Shown: positions 1 through 8,297, counted from the first letter of the stretch. The stretch: 64,000 nucleotides of DNA from Firmicutes bacterium UBA1702 (GCA_002320005.1 DCJK01000021.1:62285-126284); one strand, 5' to 3'. The notes: generated from the letters alone by a model not told the origin. Numbers and translations are program-made.

Positions 1-1
1 A

Positions 2-913
2 CCGATATTAGTAATAATGGCAGCAGGTATGGGCAGCCGCTTTGGAGGGCTCAAGCAGATTGAGCCGGTAAGCGAAGCAGGTGAAATTATACTGGACTTT
101 TCTCTTTATGATGCGGTTATGGCCGGCTTCCAAAAGGTTATTTTCATTATAAAAAGAGAAAACGAGGAAGCTTTCAGAGAGCTTATTGACGATCGTGCCG
201 GAAAATACATAGATGTGGAGTATGCATTTCAGGAGCTGGATGATCTCCCTGCAGGTTACTCTGTACCTGATGGCAGAGAAAAGCCATGGGGAACGGCCCA
301 TGCGGTTCTTGCCGCCAGACACCTGGCAGACGGTCCTATCGCCGTAATAAACGCAGATGACTACTACGGTCCCGGCGCCTTTCATAGCATATACGACTTT
401 CTTGAAAAAGCCCAAGATGGAGACAAATACAAATACTGCATGGTGGGATATCAGATTGAAAACACCCTTACCGAGAACGGTCATGTATCCAGAGGTGTAT
501 GCCGCACAGACCAGGAAGGCAAATTGACAGAAATCACCGAGCGCACCAAAATACAATGGCAGGATGACAAGATAGTATACACCGAAGACGACGGTGCCAC
601 ATGGAACCGGCTTTCTCCCGGAACTACCGTATCCATGAATTTCTGGGGTTTTACTCCTTCCATGATGAAAGAAATGGAAGCGGGTCTGCCAGCCTTTCTT
701 GACAGGGCTATGGCCGAAAACCCTCTGAAAGGAGAATATTTCCTCCCCGGTGTCGTGGACAGGCTTATCAAGGAAGGCAAGGCTGAAGTGACAGTCCTCA
801 AGTCCCCTGACCGCTGGTATGGTGTAACTTACAGAGAGGATAAAGAAAGCGTAGTGAGCGCGCTGCAGTCTATGAAAGACAAAGGGCTCTACCCGCCGGT
901 TTTGTGGAAATAG
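2..913 (+). CDS. Sugar-phosphate nucleotidyltransferase, 5'-truncated by the window edge
   Basis: Likely transfers a nucleotidyl group to a sugar phosphate or related cytoplasmic substrate. The N-terminal GMGSRFGGLKQ stretch is the glycine-rich NTP-binding signature of the nucleotidyltransferase (GT-A) fold, and NADDYYG is the metal-binding acidic motif. The open frame runs off the left edge (P-I-L-V-I precede the first visible Met at 17), and members usually have a few residues before this motif, so the true start probably lies just outside. Substrate is not evident; LicC, GlmU-like and mannose-1-phosphate guanylyltransferase relatives share these motifs. The family is clear, the exact reaction is not. 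Confidence 0.8.
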   Translation, partial: PILVIMAAGMGSRFGGLKQIEPVSEAGEIILDFSLYDAVMAGFQKVIFIIKRENEEAFRELIDDRAGKYIDVEYAFQELDDLPAGYSVPDGREKPWGTAHAVLAARHLADGPIAVINADDYYGPGAFHSIYDFLEKAQDGDKYKYCMVGYQIENTLTENGHVSRGVCRTDQEGKLTEITERTKIQWQDDKIVYTEDDGATWNRLSPGTTVSMNFWGFTPSMMKEMEAGLPAFLDRAMAENPLKGEYFLPGVVDRLIKEGKAEVTVLKSPDRWYGVTYREDKESVVSALQSMKDKGLYPPVLWK

Positions 914-1068
914 AAGAACAGATGTCCATTGCCTTCCGGTATTGCATTAGTGTCGCATAAAAAACAGTGACATAATACCGGATGGACGTAAAACAGAAAA
1001 ATCAAAAAATGGTGAAAACCTTGCGTTTTCAAGGAGGGCTGTCGCACAACTGACCAATCAGGTCAGCT

Positions 1069-1090
1069 GGAGCGATAGCTCCTTTTTCTT
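1069..1090 (+). terminator. Rho-independent terminator
   Basis: GGAGC-GATA-GCTCC followed directly by TTTTTCTT. A second hairpin, CTGACC-AATCA-GGTCAG, sits just upstream at 1050-1066. Probably ends the transcript of the nucleotidyltransferase, although it is 156 bases past the stop codon. Confidence 0.7.
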
Positions 1091-1142
1091 ATACAAAAAA
1101 GGGGAGTAGTCCTAAATAAAACGACTTCCCTTGGTAGTAATG

Positions 1143-1158
1143 AATTAACATGTTAATT
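1143..1158. repeat. Perfect 16-bp palindrome
   Basis: AATTAACATGTTAATT is fully self-complementary. It lies in DNA without a recognised gene, so no regulatory target is obvious; it may be a protein-binding site or part of an element remnant. Confidence 0.5.
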
Positions 1159-1355
1159 TATACTTCCCTCCCATAATGAATATTTCTAATATATTCTTCT
1201 TGAATTGCCGGCACATAATAAGCCCCATAGTCTGTCAAGCCATCTTCTCGCCGCATTTCCGACTTCACTTATATATATACTACGGTTTTAGCAGCGAATA
1301 CTACATCATTTTCAAAATCTACTCAAAAAATTACAGCAGATTTTAGTGAACGCTT

Positions 1356-1553
1356 CTATCTATGCCGTTTACGCTGCTTTTCAAGCTCTTGCGTCAGGCT
1401 GTAAAACAGCATCAGCCACGATTTATCGCTGTCCCGCGGTATCGCGATGATCTCACCGGGCAGCACCACAAGAAAACCGTTGGGGTCTATCTGCTCGTCC
1501 ATCAGCGTCTCCTTCAATTGTATTTTAATCCAGCCCTCTACTATATATTGCAT
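1356..1553 (-). pseudogene. Small unrecognised open frame, possible gene remnant
   Basis: Would encode 65 residues with a central hydrophobic/acidic run (FLVVLPGEIIAIPRD) and a basic tail. The bases upstream of the ATG contain no purine-rich ribosome-binding site. A second short minus frame (1158-1265, about 35 residues) follows without one either. I do not recognise the family. It may be part of a decayed gene or chance coding potential; low confidence. Confidence 0.2.
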
Positions 1554-1735
1554 GAGAAGGGCTGAACTGTTCCAATGTTTCCAAACTTTTTTAGATTTTT
1601 TTAATAATCCAGGGAGGGATGAGATAGGATTGATTTGATATCGTTATACCTGAAAGCTGTGAATAAATCTATTGCTTTTGTGACAGCAATAAAATTACCG
1701 GTTGAATTGGTGGTTTGCTCATATCTATTAGGCGC

Positions 1736-1780
1736 CAAAAAAATAGCGGGTATTCGGCGTTCACCGGATGCCCGTTATTT
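1736..1780 (-). terminator. Large terminator hairpin for the XpaC-type gene
   Basis: Seventeen-base arms (1741-1757 and 1764-1780) around a six-base loop. Read on the minus strand the hairpin is followed by a run of seven T, as expected of a rho-independent terminator. Three of the pairs are G-U on the plus strand but mismatched on the minus strand, so it may also fold in plus-strand RNA. Confidence 0.55.
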
Positions 1781-1906
1781 CGTTACCAACCTTGTCTGAC
1801 AGATGCTCATTTCGTAGTTTAGGTCTAAACCTGTTTTATGAACACCGGTCTATCTATGGTCACTGTTTTTTTGTGTGTGCTATATTCCCGCTCCCGCAGC
1901 TTCTGC

Positions 1907-3061
1907 TCACTGCTGTTTCGTTTTATTTGTGTCAAACATAGTGCTGTCAGTCAGCCCATCAACGTGAAGCATGTTCTGCATTGCCGCGATATCTGCCGAA
2001 ATGTCTATGCTTTCGGCATAAAACATTTTGTCCAGCTGCTTTTCAAAGGCTGTAACCATGGTATCCATAGTCTCCTCTATCTGCTTCTTTGATTTGCTTA
2101 TATTGTCGCCTTCGACTTCCTGCGCATCCAACTGTGCATAGCGCTCCAACAGTTTTAGACTTGTGGGCAGATAATAATCCATAAACTTGTTCATCTTGCT
2201 CTGCTTTTCCGGGTGATCCTGAAGCAGCCTGAAAATCTTTCCGGTGAGGTTTTCCAGTCTATCGATTTTGGCGCTCATTTCTTCGCCGGGTATTCTGTCG
2301 TTTACATCCCGCAGCTGCTTAAGAATAACGTCATATTTTGACTGGTTCTCGCCCTTACGCTCTTCCTCTTCTTTGGATTTCTCATCATCTTTGGATAATG
2401 GCGCCGGAGCCTGTCCGCTGATCACCAGGCTTTCTGAGCGCATGTCCAGATATGCTCTGCTGCCGAACATGCCGCAATCTATGCACTGCTGCACATATTT
2501 CATGGTTTTTTCCCTGGACATGGAAAGAGCTTCTGAGATTTCTTTTATGTATATGCTCTCCGCATCGCCTACTACTGCTGCAATTTTCTGGCGGCGTCGT
2601 TCTCCGGCCCGCATATGGCGCGATGCCAGAATCATTCCTATACCGGACAGAATCCAGAGCAGTGCCTGCGCCACATCTTCTACCCCATAAGATATATAAT
2701 CACCTTCTTCAATGCACCAGATAAGGTATTGCACCGCATCAGGCATAAGACTTATTCCGCCCACCAAAGCAAAAATTCCCAAAACCATGAGAATAACTTT
2801 AACGTTTGCTTTTTTCTTCTTGATATTTTTGCCGGCAGCCTGAGAAGAACCCTTCTGCGACGGTTTGTCTTCGCAAAGTCTGGCGATCAGCAATCCCAGT
2901 CCCAGAAGCCAGTTAAGAACAAATCCCACTATGATCAGCCATACAGGTATATGATAGGTTCCGTTGGCATTGCGGAAAGTGCCGCTCTGATTGCTGCCGT
3001 AACTTTCAGGCCGGCTGTTGCTCTCGTTATAATTGAAATCATTCTGCTGATTGTTGTCCAT
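1907..3061 (-). CDS. XpaC-family (5-bromo-4-chloroindolyl phosphate hydrolysis) membrane protein
   Basis: A 384-residue protein with a polar Asn-rich N-terminus, a hydrophobic helix around residues 38-60, a second hydrophobic pair around 90-145, a helix-turn-helix-like segment about 190-225 (IYIKEISEALSMSREK), and a helical C-terminal region (about 245-370) of the kind found in XpaC proteins. XpaC-type proteins are often encoded beside TelA-type proteins; no telA is present here. The biochemical role is unknown; the family name reflects an old phenotype. An AGAAGGGG ribosome-binding site precedes the ATG. The gene stands alone and converges with the nucleotidyltransferase gene. Confidence 0.65.
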   Translation of the reverse strand: MDNNQQNDFNYNESNSRPESYGSNQSGTFRNANGTYHIPVWLIIVGFVLNWLLGLGLLIARLCEDKPSQKGSSQAAGKNIKKKKANVKVILMVLGIFALVGGISLMPDAVQYLIWCIEEGDYISYGVEDVAQALLWILSGIGMILASRHMRAGERRRQKIAAVVGDAESIYIKEISEALSMSREKTMKYVQQCIDCGMFGSRAYLDMRSESLVISGQAPAPLSKDDEKSKEEEERKGENQSKYDVILKQLRDVNDRIPGEEMSAKIDRLENLTGKIFRLLQDHPEKQSKMNKFMDYYLPTSLKLLERYAQLDAQEVEGDNISKSKKQIEETMDTMVTAFEKQLDKMFYAESIDISADIAAMQNMLHVDGLTDSTMFDTNKTKQQ

Positions 3062-3198
3062 TGTTTTTCCCCTTCTACTGTCTCTTTTGTCGTTTTTAAG
3101 TATACCATCTGCAATTTACAAAGGCAAGAAAACCGGAAAATTTTACATCTTCATCAATTTTCATCTGGCAGCCTGTCAGGATATTTTTTAAAAAAGCC

Positions 3199-3226
3199 TT
3201 GCAATTTCAATATTTTATAGTATAAT
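3199..3226 (+). promoter_or_regulatory. SigA-type promoter of rpsF-ssb-rpsR
   Basis: TTGCAA at 3199-3204 and TATAAT at 3221-3226, with 16 bases between. Transcription would start near 3233, leaving a leader of about 73 bases before rpsF. Confidence 0.75.
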
Positions 3227-3232
3227 TATAGG

Positions 3233-3276
3233 GCATGAGTTTTCATGCAGATCTCTGCGACAGCATAAACTGTCGC
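3233..3276 (+). promoter_or_regulatory. Structured 5' leader of the rpsF operon
   Basis: Two perfect hairpins: GCATGA-GTTT-TCATGC (3233-3248) and GCGACAG-CATAAA-CTGTCGC (3257-3276). The rpsF mRNA leader of many bacteria binds the S6:S18 complex for autoregulation, and a leader of this length at this place fits. I did not match the published motif base by base, so the regulatory role is inferred. Confidence 0.45.
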
Positions 3277-3305
3277 CATACAGACCACAGGGAGGTGAAA
3301 ATACA

Positions 3306-3593
3306 ATGAGAGACTACGAAGTTATGTTCATTATCGATCCTGCTTTAGAAGATGCTAAAAAGGATGCGACAGTCGAAACAGTTCAGACTATCATTGCTGC
3401 TGACGGTGAAGTCACAAAAGTCGATGTCTGGGGAATGAGAAAGCTTGCTTATCCTATCGACAAGAAGGAAGAGGGCTACTACGCAGTAGTTGAATTCAAG
3501 GGCAATCCTACATTACCTAAGGAACTCGACAGAAGACTCAAGATTTCTGATAACGTTATCAGACACATCATCGTTAACAAGGATGAGAAATAG
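3306..3593 (+). CDS. rpsF: 30S ribosomal protein S6
   Basis: A 95-residue protein of the usual S6 length, starting MRDYEVMFIIDP and containing the typical WGMRKLAYPI segment. S6 pairs with S18 on the platform of the small subunit. GGGAGGTG lies eight to ten bases before the ATG. First gene of an rpsF-ssb-rpsR operon (gaps of 15 and 20 bases), the standard arrangement that links translation and replication proteins. The operon is transcribed towards the predicted origin, i.e. head-on to the replication fork in this window. Confidence 0.97.
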   Translation: MRDYEVMFIIDPALEDAKKDATVETVQTIIAADGEVTKVDVWGMRKLAYPIDKKEEGYYAVVEFKGNPTLPKELDRRLKISDNVIRHIIVNKDEK

Positions 3594-3608
3594 GAACGAG
3601 GTGCGCAT

Positions 3609-4037
3609 ATGAACAGTGTTGTACTGATCGGAAGATTGACAAGAGACCCTGAGCTTCGCTACACTTCAGGCACACAGATGGCAGTTGCTACTTTTACGGT
3701 TGCAATCGACAGACCTGTACGTGCCGGCGGCGAAAAACAGACTGACTTTCCGAGAGTCACGGTTTTCGGTAAACAGGCTGAAAATTGTGAAAAATTTCTG
3801 GCAAAGGGCAGGCTGGTAGGTGTGCAGGGCAGACTGCAGACAGGCAGCTACACTAACAAAGACGGCGCTACCGTTTACACGACAGATGTCGTAGCCGACA
3901 GAGTTGAATTTCTTGAGTGGGGAGACAAACCTCAGGGAAGCTCCTCTTTCTCGACCTCGGGTTCAACTTCACAGGGCTCCGGAGCTGAATCAGCTCCTGC
4001 GGGATTCTCGGCAATAGACGAGGATATCCCATTCTAA
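3609..4037 (+). CDS. ssb: Single-stranded DNA-binding protein
   Basis: 142 residues: an N-terminal OB fold (MNSVVLIGRLTRDPELRYT, with ERV/DF-type strands to about residue 105), a Ser/Gly-rich linker, and the acidic tail DEDIPF that recruits replication and repair partners. Coats single-stranded DNA during replication. Middle gene of the rpsF operon. Full length and intact. Confidence 0.96.
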   Translation: MNSVVLIGRLTRDPELRYTSGTQMAVATFTVAIDRPVRAGGEKQTDFPRVTVFGKQAENCEKFLAKGRLVGVQGRLQTGSYTNKDGATVYTTDVVADRVEFLEWGDKPQGSSSFSTSGSTSQGSGAESAPAGFSAIDEDIPF

Positions 4038-4057
4038 AGAAAGGAGAGAATAAAATC

Positions 4058-4291
4058 ATGGAAAAAAGACGTGGTGGCGGCATGAGAAGAAAGAAAGTAT
4101 GTCAGTTCTGTGCCGACAAAACAGAGACAATCGATTACAAGGACGTTGAAAAACTCAGAAAATACGTAACCGAAAGAGGCAAAATTCTGCCTAAGAGAAT
4201 CACCGGAACCTGCGCTATGCACCAGAGAGAAGTGACAACTGCTATCAAGAGAGCAAGAATTGTTGCACTGCTCCCATACGTTGCAGACTAG
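4058..4291 (+). CDS. rpsR: 30S ribosomal protein S18
   Basis: 77 residues, including CQFCADK, a zinc-ribbon-like CxxC of the kind seen in some S18 forms, and the conserved KLRKYVTERGKILPKRITG core. Binds S6 and 16S rRNA. AAAGGAGAG ribosome-binding site before the ATG. Last gene of the operon, followed by a strong terminator. Confidence 0.97.
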   Translation: MEKRRGGGMRRKKVCQFCADKTETIDYKDVEKLRKYVTERGKILPKRITGTCAMHQREVTTAIKRARIVALLPYVAD

Positions 4292-4352
4292 CAAAGGATT
4301 CAAGCTCTGTGCTAAAGTGCAGCAGAGCAACTATGAATGAAGTTTAACTTTT

Positions 4353-4382
4353 CAGAGAGCTTTTCGAAGCTCTCTGTTTTTT
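4353..4382 (+). terminator. Terminator of rpsF-ssb-rpsR
   Basis: Ten-base arms CAGAGAGCTT / AAGCTCTCTG around a TTCG tetraloop, followed by six T. Very strong intrinsic terminator. Confidence 0.92.
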
Positions 4383-4404
4383 CGGGATTTTGAAGTTTTC
4401 CATT

Positions 4405-4440
4405 TTAAAACCTCGTGCGGCGCAAAGCAGGCACGAGGTT
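4405..4440 (-). terminator. Terminator of coaX
   Basis: Arms AACCTCGTGC (4409-4418) and GCACGAGGTT (4431-4440). On the minus strand the stem is followed by TTTTAAAATGG, 14 bases after the coaX stop. On the plus strand it is followed by a weaker T-rich run, so it may act both ways. Confidence 0.8.
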
Positions 4441-4453
4441 CTTATGTTTTTCT

Positions 4454-5224
4454 TTATTTTCCGTAATTGCGGTTATATATATTTACCAGGCCTTTGAGCA
4501 TCAGATCTTCATCCAGAATGATGTCCCTCTTGCACAAAGGTGTAACCAGACTTGCCAGTCCGCCTGTGGCAATAACCGTGCACCGTTCTCCCAGTTCATC
4601 CTCAATTCTCTCTATCATTCCGTCAAGGCTGCTGGCAGTGGAATACATTATTCCGCTCTTAATGCAGTCCACCGTATTGGTGCCTATGAGTTTTTTCGGC
4701 TTATCAAAGGCAATTTTCGGCAGCTGGGACGTTTTGCTTACCAGAGCTTCGGCAGAAACAGCCATTCCTGTGGTGATCATTCCTCCCAGATAGTTTCTGT
4801 TTCTGTCGATTATAGAAAAAGTAGTTGCTGTTCCCATATCTATTATTATCTGAGGCAGAGGATATTCGTTGATTCCTGCTACAGCGTCCACGACAAGATC
4901 GCTCCCCAGCTGTGCCGGGTTATCTATAAGAATGCTCAAACCTGTCTTGATGCCGGGGCCCACTACAGCCGGCTTCACACCTGTCAGTTTTTCCACTGCG
5001 CGCTTAAAGGTGTTGGTAATCGAAGGAACCACTGATGAAACAATTACACCTTTCACTTCTTCCACGGTTATATGGTACATTTCCAGAGCCGTTTTTATTG
5101 TCACTGCGTACTCCAGATCTGTAGCTTCCTGATTGCTGGAGACTCTTTCTCGGAAGATAAGCTTGTCCCCGTCAAAGCAGCCCATAACCACATTTGTGTT
5201 GCCTATATCTATCGCCAAAATCAT
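4454..5224 (-). CDS. coaX: Type III pantothenate kinase
   Basis: Phosphorylates pantothenate in the first step of coenzyme A synthesis. N-terminal MILAIDIGNTN is the ASKHA phosphate-binding motif; DMGTATTF (about residue 130) and GPGIKTGL are also typical. An upstream in-frame ATG (5239) lies within the GGGAGG ribosome-binding site, so the start at 5224 (256 residues, normal length) is preferred. Divergently transcribed from coaBC, so the first and the middle steps of CoA synthesis share one promoter region. Confidence 0.95.
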   Translation of the reverse strand: MILAIDIGNTNVVMGCFDGDKLIFRERVSSNQEATDLEYAVTIKTALEMYHITVEEVKGVIVSSVVPSITNTFKRAVEKLTGVKPAVVGPGIKTGLSILIDNPAQLGSDLVVDAVAGINEYPLPQIIIDMGTATTFSIIDRNRNYLGGMITTGMAVSAEALVSKTSQLPKIAFDKPKKLIGTNTVDCIKSGIMYSTASSLDGMIERIEDELGERCTVIATGGLASLVTPLCKRDIILDEDLMLKGLVNIYNRNYGK

Positions 5225-5268
5225 TTTGTTTCCTCCCAAAACAGATGTTTTACTCGAATCAGTTCAAT

Positions 5269-5277
5269 ATTATAACA
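5269..5277 (-). promoter_or_regulatory. Extended -10 element of coaX
   Basis: On the minus strand the sequence reads TGTTATAAT, an extended -10 (TGN-TATAAT) with only a poor -35. It is back-to-back with the coaBC promoter a few bases away. Confidence 0.5.
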
Positions 5278-5283
5278 CAATTT

Positions 5284-5312
5284 TTGCAAACTGCTACAGA
5301 ATTTGTTATAAT
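5284..5312 (+). promoter_or_regulatory. SigA-type promoter of coaBC
   Basis: TTGCAA at 5284-5289, 17-base spacer, TATAAT at 5307-5312. The transcript would have a leader of about 27 bases containing CGAGGT before the ATG. Confidence 0.8.
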
Positions 5313-5345
5313 AACAGCAAAATAATTTATATCACGAGGTAATCT

Positions 5346-6533
5346 ATGTTATCAGGAAAAACAGTGCTGCTGGCAGTTTCGGGAAGCATTGCAGCTTACA
5401 AAATTCCCAATCTTGCCCGCATGTTAAAAAAACTCAACTGCAATGTGCACGTTCTCATGACCGAAAATGCCACTCAGTTTATAAATCCCATAACTTTTGA
5501 ATCTCTTACGGATAACAAATGCCTTATAGATACTTTCGACCGTAATTTTCAATATAGTGTCGAACATGTAGCTCTGGCAAAGCAGGCAGATGTGGTAATG
5601 GTCGCTCCTGCTTCAGCCAATGTTATCGGAAAAATTGCCGGAGGTATTGCAGACGACATGATGACTACAACCGTTATGGCATGTCCATGTAAAAAAATAA
5701 TTGCTCCGGCGATGAATCACAACATGTATCACAATCCGATAGTTCAGGATAATCTTGCAAAGCTTAAGGGTTTCGGATACGAGATAATTGCTCCGGACCG
5801 CGGCATGCTGGCCAATGGCGACAGCGGCGATGGAAGAATGCCTGAAGAAGCAGTTCTGCTGCAGTATATTCTCAAAGAAATCGCTTTCCCCAAGGACCTG
5901 ATGGGAAAGAAAGTTCTCATTACTGCCGGTGCTACAAGGGAACCCCTTGACCCCGTACGTTTCATCACCAATCATTCCAGTGGCAAAATGGGCTGTGCTC
6001 TTGCAGAAGCGGCTATGCTGAGAGGCGCCGATGTCACTCTTGTTCACGGTCATATGGAAGTGAATCCGCCTCTTTTCGTTAACTGCGTTGCTGTAACATC
6101 TGCAGAGGACATGTTCAATGCGGTAACTTCTGTCAGCGATACCCAGGATATAATCATCAAAGCTGCCGCTGTTTCTGATTACACACCTATGACTGTTGCC
6201 AACAACAAAATCAAGAAATCTGACGGAGACATGTCTATTCCCCTAAAGCGCACTGCTGATATCCTCCGCTATCTCGGAGAGCATAGGGTGCCGGGACAGG
6301 TTATCTGCGGTTTTTCCATGGAAACGCAGAATGTCATTGAAAATTCGCAGAAAAAACTGTTCTCCAAGAACTGTGATATGATATGCGCCAACTCTCTGTC
6401 CCAAGAGGGGTCCGGATTCAAATCAGATACCAATATTATTACATTGATTACGGCCAACGGAGCAGAGTCTCTGGAAAAAATGTCCAAATCGCAGGCTGCA
6501 CATATAATCCTCAGCCGCCTTATGCAGCTGTAA
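5346..6533 (+). CDS. coaBC: Bifunctional phosphopantothenoylcysteine decarboxylase / phosphopantothenate-cysteine ligase
   Basis: 395 residues, the usual length. The N-terminal half is a flavin-dependent decarboxylase (CoaC): GSIAAYK motif, active-site histidine in VEHVALAKQAD, and PAMNHNMY substrate motif. The C-terminal half (from about 190) is the synthetase (CoaB): ITAGATREPLDPVRFITNHSSGKMG nucleotide-binding region and KAAAVSDY motif. Converts 4'-phosphopantothenate to 4'-phosphopantetheine in the cytoplasm. Its divergent partner coaX makes the substrate. Confidence 0.96.
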   Translation: MLSGKTVLLAVSGSIAAYKIPNLARMLKKLNCNVHVLMTENATQFINPITFESLTDNKCLIDTFDRNFQYSVEHVALAKQADVVMVAPASANVIGKIAGGIADDMMTTTVMACPCKKIIAPAMNHNMYHNPIVQDNLAKLKGFGYEIIAPDRGMLANGDSGDGRMPEEAVLLQYILKEIAFPKDLMGKKVLITAGATREPLDPVRFITNHSSGKMGCALAEAAMLRGADVTLVHGHMEVNPPLFVNCVAVTSAEDMFNAVTSVSDTQDIIIKAAAVSDYTPMTVANNKIKKSDGDMSIPLKRTADILRYLGEHRVPGQVICGFSMETQNVIENSQKKLFSKNCDMICANSLSQEGSGFKSDTNIITLITANGAESLEKMSKSQAAHIILSRLMQL

Positions 6534-6549
6534 TTTATGTTATATATTC

Positions 6550-6595
6550 TCCCCTTTCCGAATACATTTTAGCAAGACCAAGTACGGAAAGGGGA
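6550..6595 (+). promoter_or_regulatory. Hairpin that would bury the sipL ribosome-binding site
   Basis: TCCCCTTTCCG (6550-6560) is exactly complementary to CGGAAAGGGGA (6585-6595); the 24-base loop lies between. The right arm holds the AAAGGGG ribosome-binding site seven bases before the sipL ATG at 6602, so the stem would block initiation when folded. Confidence 0.55.
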
Positions 6596-6601
6596 AACGC
6601 T

Positions 6602-8245
6602 ATGACATATCAGAAGGGCATACCGGATTACGCCATGGTTCCGGCAAAGGAAGCTGCCGAACCTGTTATCGTGCCCATTACCAAGGGAGCCGTCTATTCA
6701 CCTGTCCAAGTGACTAATATAACCGAAAAACCCAAGACGGTAATTACAATAGAAGAAGACATTCTGGTTCCGGATATCAAGCCGGATCTTAAAGAAATCC
6801 TTATAATTGATGGTAAAGCCCGTCTTTCTTCCAGAGAAGCCGAAGGCATTGCCAAAGGCGATGATTATATCAATCTTATGGGAGACATCGAGCTCCAGAC
6901 TCTTTATCTGCCTGAAAAGCAGGACTCCCAATGTCCTGTCATGTCTATACAGACACGGGTTCCATTCAAAGACCGGTGGCATACCTCTATTTCACCGGGT
7001 GCAACTGTGATTCTTGACTGCTCCATTGAAAGCATCGAACATGTAGTAATAAACGAAAGGAAGTTCCGCGTTAAAATTTCTCTTGCAATAAAAGCCTTTG
7101 AATATATCGACAGAAAAATCGATATCTTCGAAGGGCTGTTTGATGAAGAGCTTCAGCTCCTTAAAGAGAAAACCGAAATCTGTAGTATAACTCTCAGAAA
7201 GAAAGATTCTCTCATAATAAAAGAAGACATCATCCCCAAAGACGATACGCACCCCGAGACCATTCTCAAGCAGGATATCAACGTTGTTGAAAACTACAAG
7301 CAGATTGCAGGTGACAAGGTAGTAATAAACGGCTTTATATATGTAAGTCTTCTTTACTTCCGCAGCAGCGAAGAAAATTCTTCGGATAACATATATCAGA
7401 TGCAGGAACGAATCGAATTTACCCAGTTCATACCTGTTCAGCAGGGAAACAGGCAGACAGGATGCAATACCTTTTTCGATGACAGCCAGCTTAAAGTTAA
7501 AATCTGCCGCAGTGATGAAGATCAGGATATCTTTCGCCTTGAGGGAGAACTTATAACATATATTGAGCTCTATAGGGCATCAGAAAAAGAAATTATTGTA
7601 GATGGTTATCATCGCCAGAAAGATTTTATCTGCGACTTCGCAGAAGAAAGCAGCCGTACAGTCATAGGAACTTCCACCGGAGAAACTTCGGTAAGAGAAC
7701 TGGTAACTCCTGAAGACGCTTCCTGTGATATTGATAAGATAATCTACACAACTGCTGAAATATCAGGTGCAGAAAGCCGATGTGAGCAGGGAAAGATAAT
7801 CACGGAAGGAAACATCATCATTAAGCTTATATGTCGCGGAGATGGTGACGACGGCAACATCTTTTCACTGAGACAGCCTGTTCCTTTCAGAGTGGTTTCT
7901 GCCATGCCGCAGCTTGCAGGAGACGAAACCGTTTACCATAAAATCTGCATTCGGGACATCTGGGCCGAAAAAATAAACGGAAAACAGCTGGAATTCAATG
8001 CAGGGCTCCTAGTCTGCGCCGATGTGATGCGCCTCTCCCCTTTCAAAATTCTCATCAATCCTGCTTTTAGAGAAGGCTCCAACGAGAAGACTGTTCCTCC
8101 TATGGTTATTTATATATGTAAAGAAGGCGACAGGCTATGGAATATCGCCAAGAAATTTAAAACCACTGTGGAATCGGTGATGCTTACCAATGAACTGGAG
8201 TCAGAAGACCTTTCTGCCGGCAGAAAACTGCTTATAATAAAATAA
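6602..8245 (+). CDS. SPOCS (DUF3794) and LysM domain protein, SipL/SpoVID-like spore coat morphogenetic protein
   Basis: 547 residues if started at the ATG at 6602, next to AAAGGGG; an in-frame extension upstream overlaps coaBC and is rejected. Several DUF3794/SPOCS repeats fill residues about 35-490 (for example VTNITEKPKTVITIEEDILVPDIKPDL-like segments), and the last 45 residues form a LysM domain (YICKEGDRLWNIAKKF). In Clostridioides difficile SipL this arrangement joins the SpoIVA coat basement layer on the forespore. No signal peptide, fitting a mother-cell protein. It precedes spoIIR. Confidence 0.85.
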   Translation: MTYQKGIPDYAMVPAKEAAEPVIVPITKGAVYSPVQVTNITEKPKTVITIEEDILVPDIKPDLKEILIIDGKARLSSREAEGIAKGDDYINLMGDIELQTLYLPEKQDSQCPVMSIQTRVPFKDRWHTSISPGATVILDCSIESIEHVVINERKFRVKISLAIKAFEYIDRKIDIFEGLFDEELQLLKEKTEICSITLRKKDSLIIKEDIIPKDDTHPETILKQDINVVENYKQIAGDKVVINGFIYVSLLYFRSSEENSSDNIYQMQERIEFTQFIPVQQGNRQTGCNTFFDDSQLKVKICRSDEDQDIFRLEGELITYIELYRASEKEIIVDGYHRQKDFICDFAEESSRTVIGTSTGETSVRELVTPEDASCDIDKIIYTTAEISGAESRCEQGKIITEGNIIIKLICRGDGDDGNIFSLRQPVPFRVVSAMPQLAGDETVYHKICIRDIWAEKINGKQLEFNAGLLVCADVMRLSPFKILINPAFREGSNEKTVPPMVIYICKEGDRLWNIAKKFKTTVESVMLTNELESEDLSAGRKLLIIK

Positions 8246-8248
8246 GAT

Positions 8249-8276
8249 GTATAAAAAATAAAATTCTGCCCATAAT
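8249..8276 (+). promoter_or_regulatory. Possible SigF-type promoter of spoIIR
   Basis: GTATA (8249-8253) and GCCCATAAT (8268-8276) resemble the forespore sigma-F elements GTATA and GGnnAnAnT with one mismatch and a 14-base spacer. spoIIR is a known sigma-F gene in Bacillus. The match is short and could be chance. Confidence 0.35.
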
Positions 8277-8297
8277 CCTTCTGTCAGGAGGTAAATT

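Larger units (their letters stand above)
914..1906. other. Intergenic stretch with hairpins and no convincing gene
   Basis: About 1 kb separates the nucleotidyltransferase from the convergent XpaC-type gene. It holds imperfect inverted arms (about 922-988), small hairpins at 1019-1034 and 1050-1066, a terminator at 1069-1090, a 16-bp palindrome at 1143-1158, a hairpin at 1671-1690 and a minus-strand terminator near 1736-1780. Short minus-strand open frames (1356-1553 and about 1158-1265) lack ribosome-binding sites. It reads like a decayed insertion or gene remnant; I recognise no family. Confidence 0.5.

Noticed and set aside
7..556. Long antisense frame in the nucleotidyltransferase, and similar long antisense frames in gyrA, gyrB, dnaN, coaX and metH
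   Set aside because: They are shadows of well-supported genes, with no motif of their own.
6383..6601. In-frame extension of the SipL-like gene
   Set aside because: It overlaps the end of coaBC in another frame; the ATG at 6602 has a strong ribosome-binding site.
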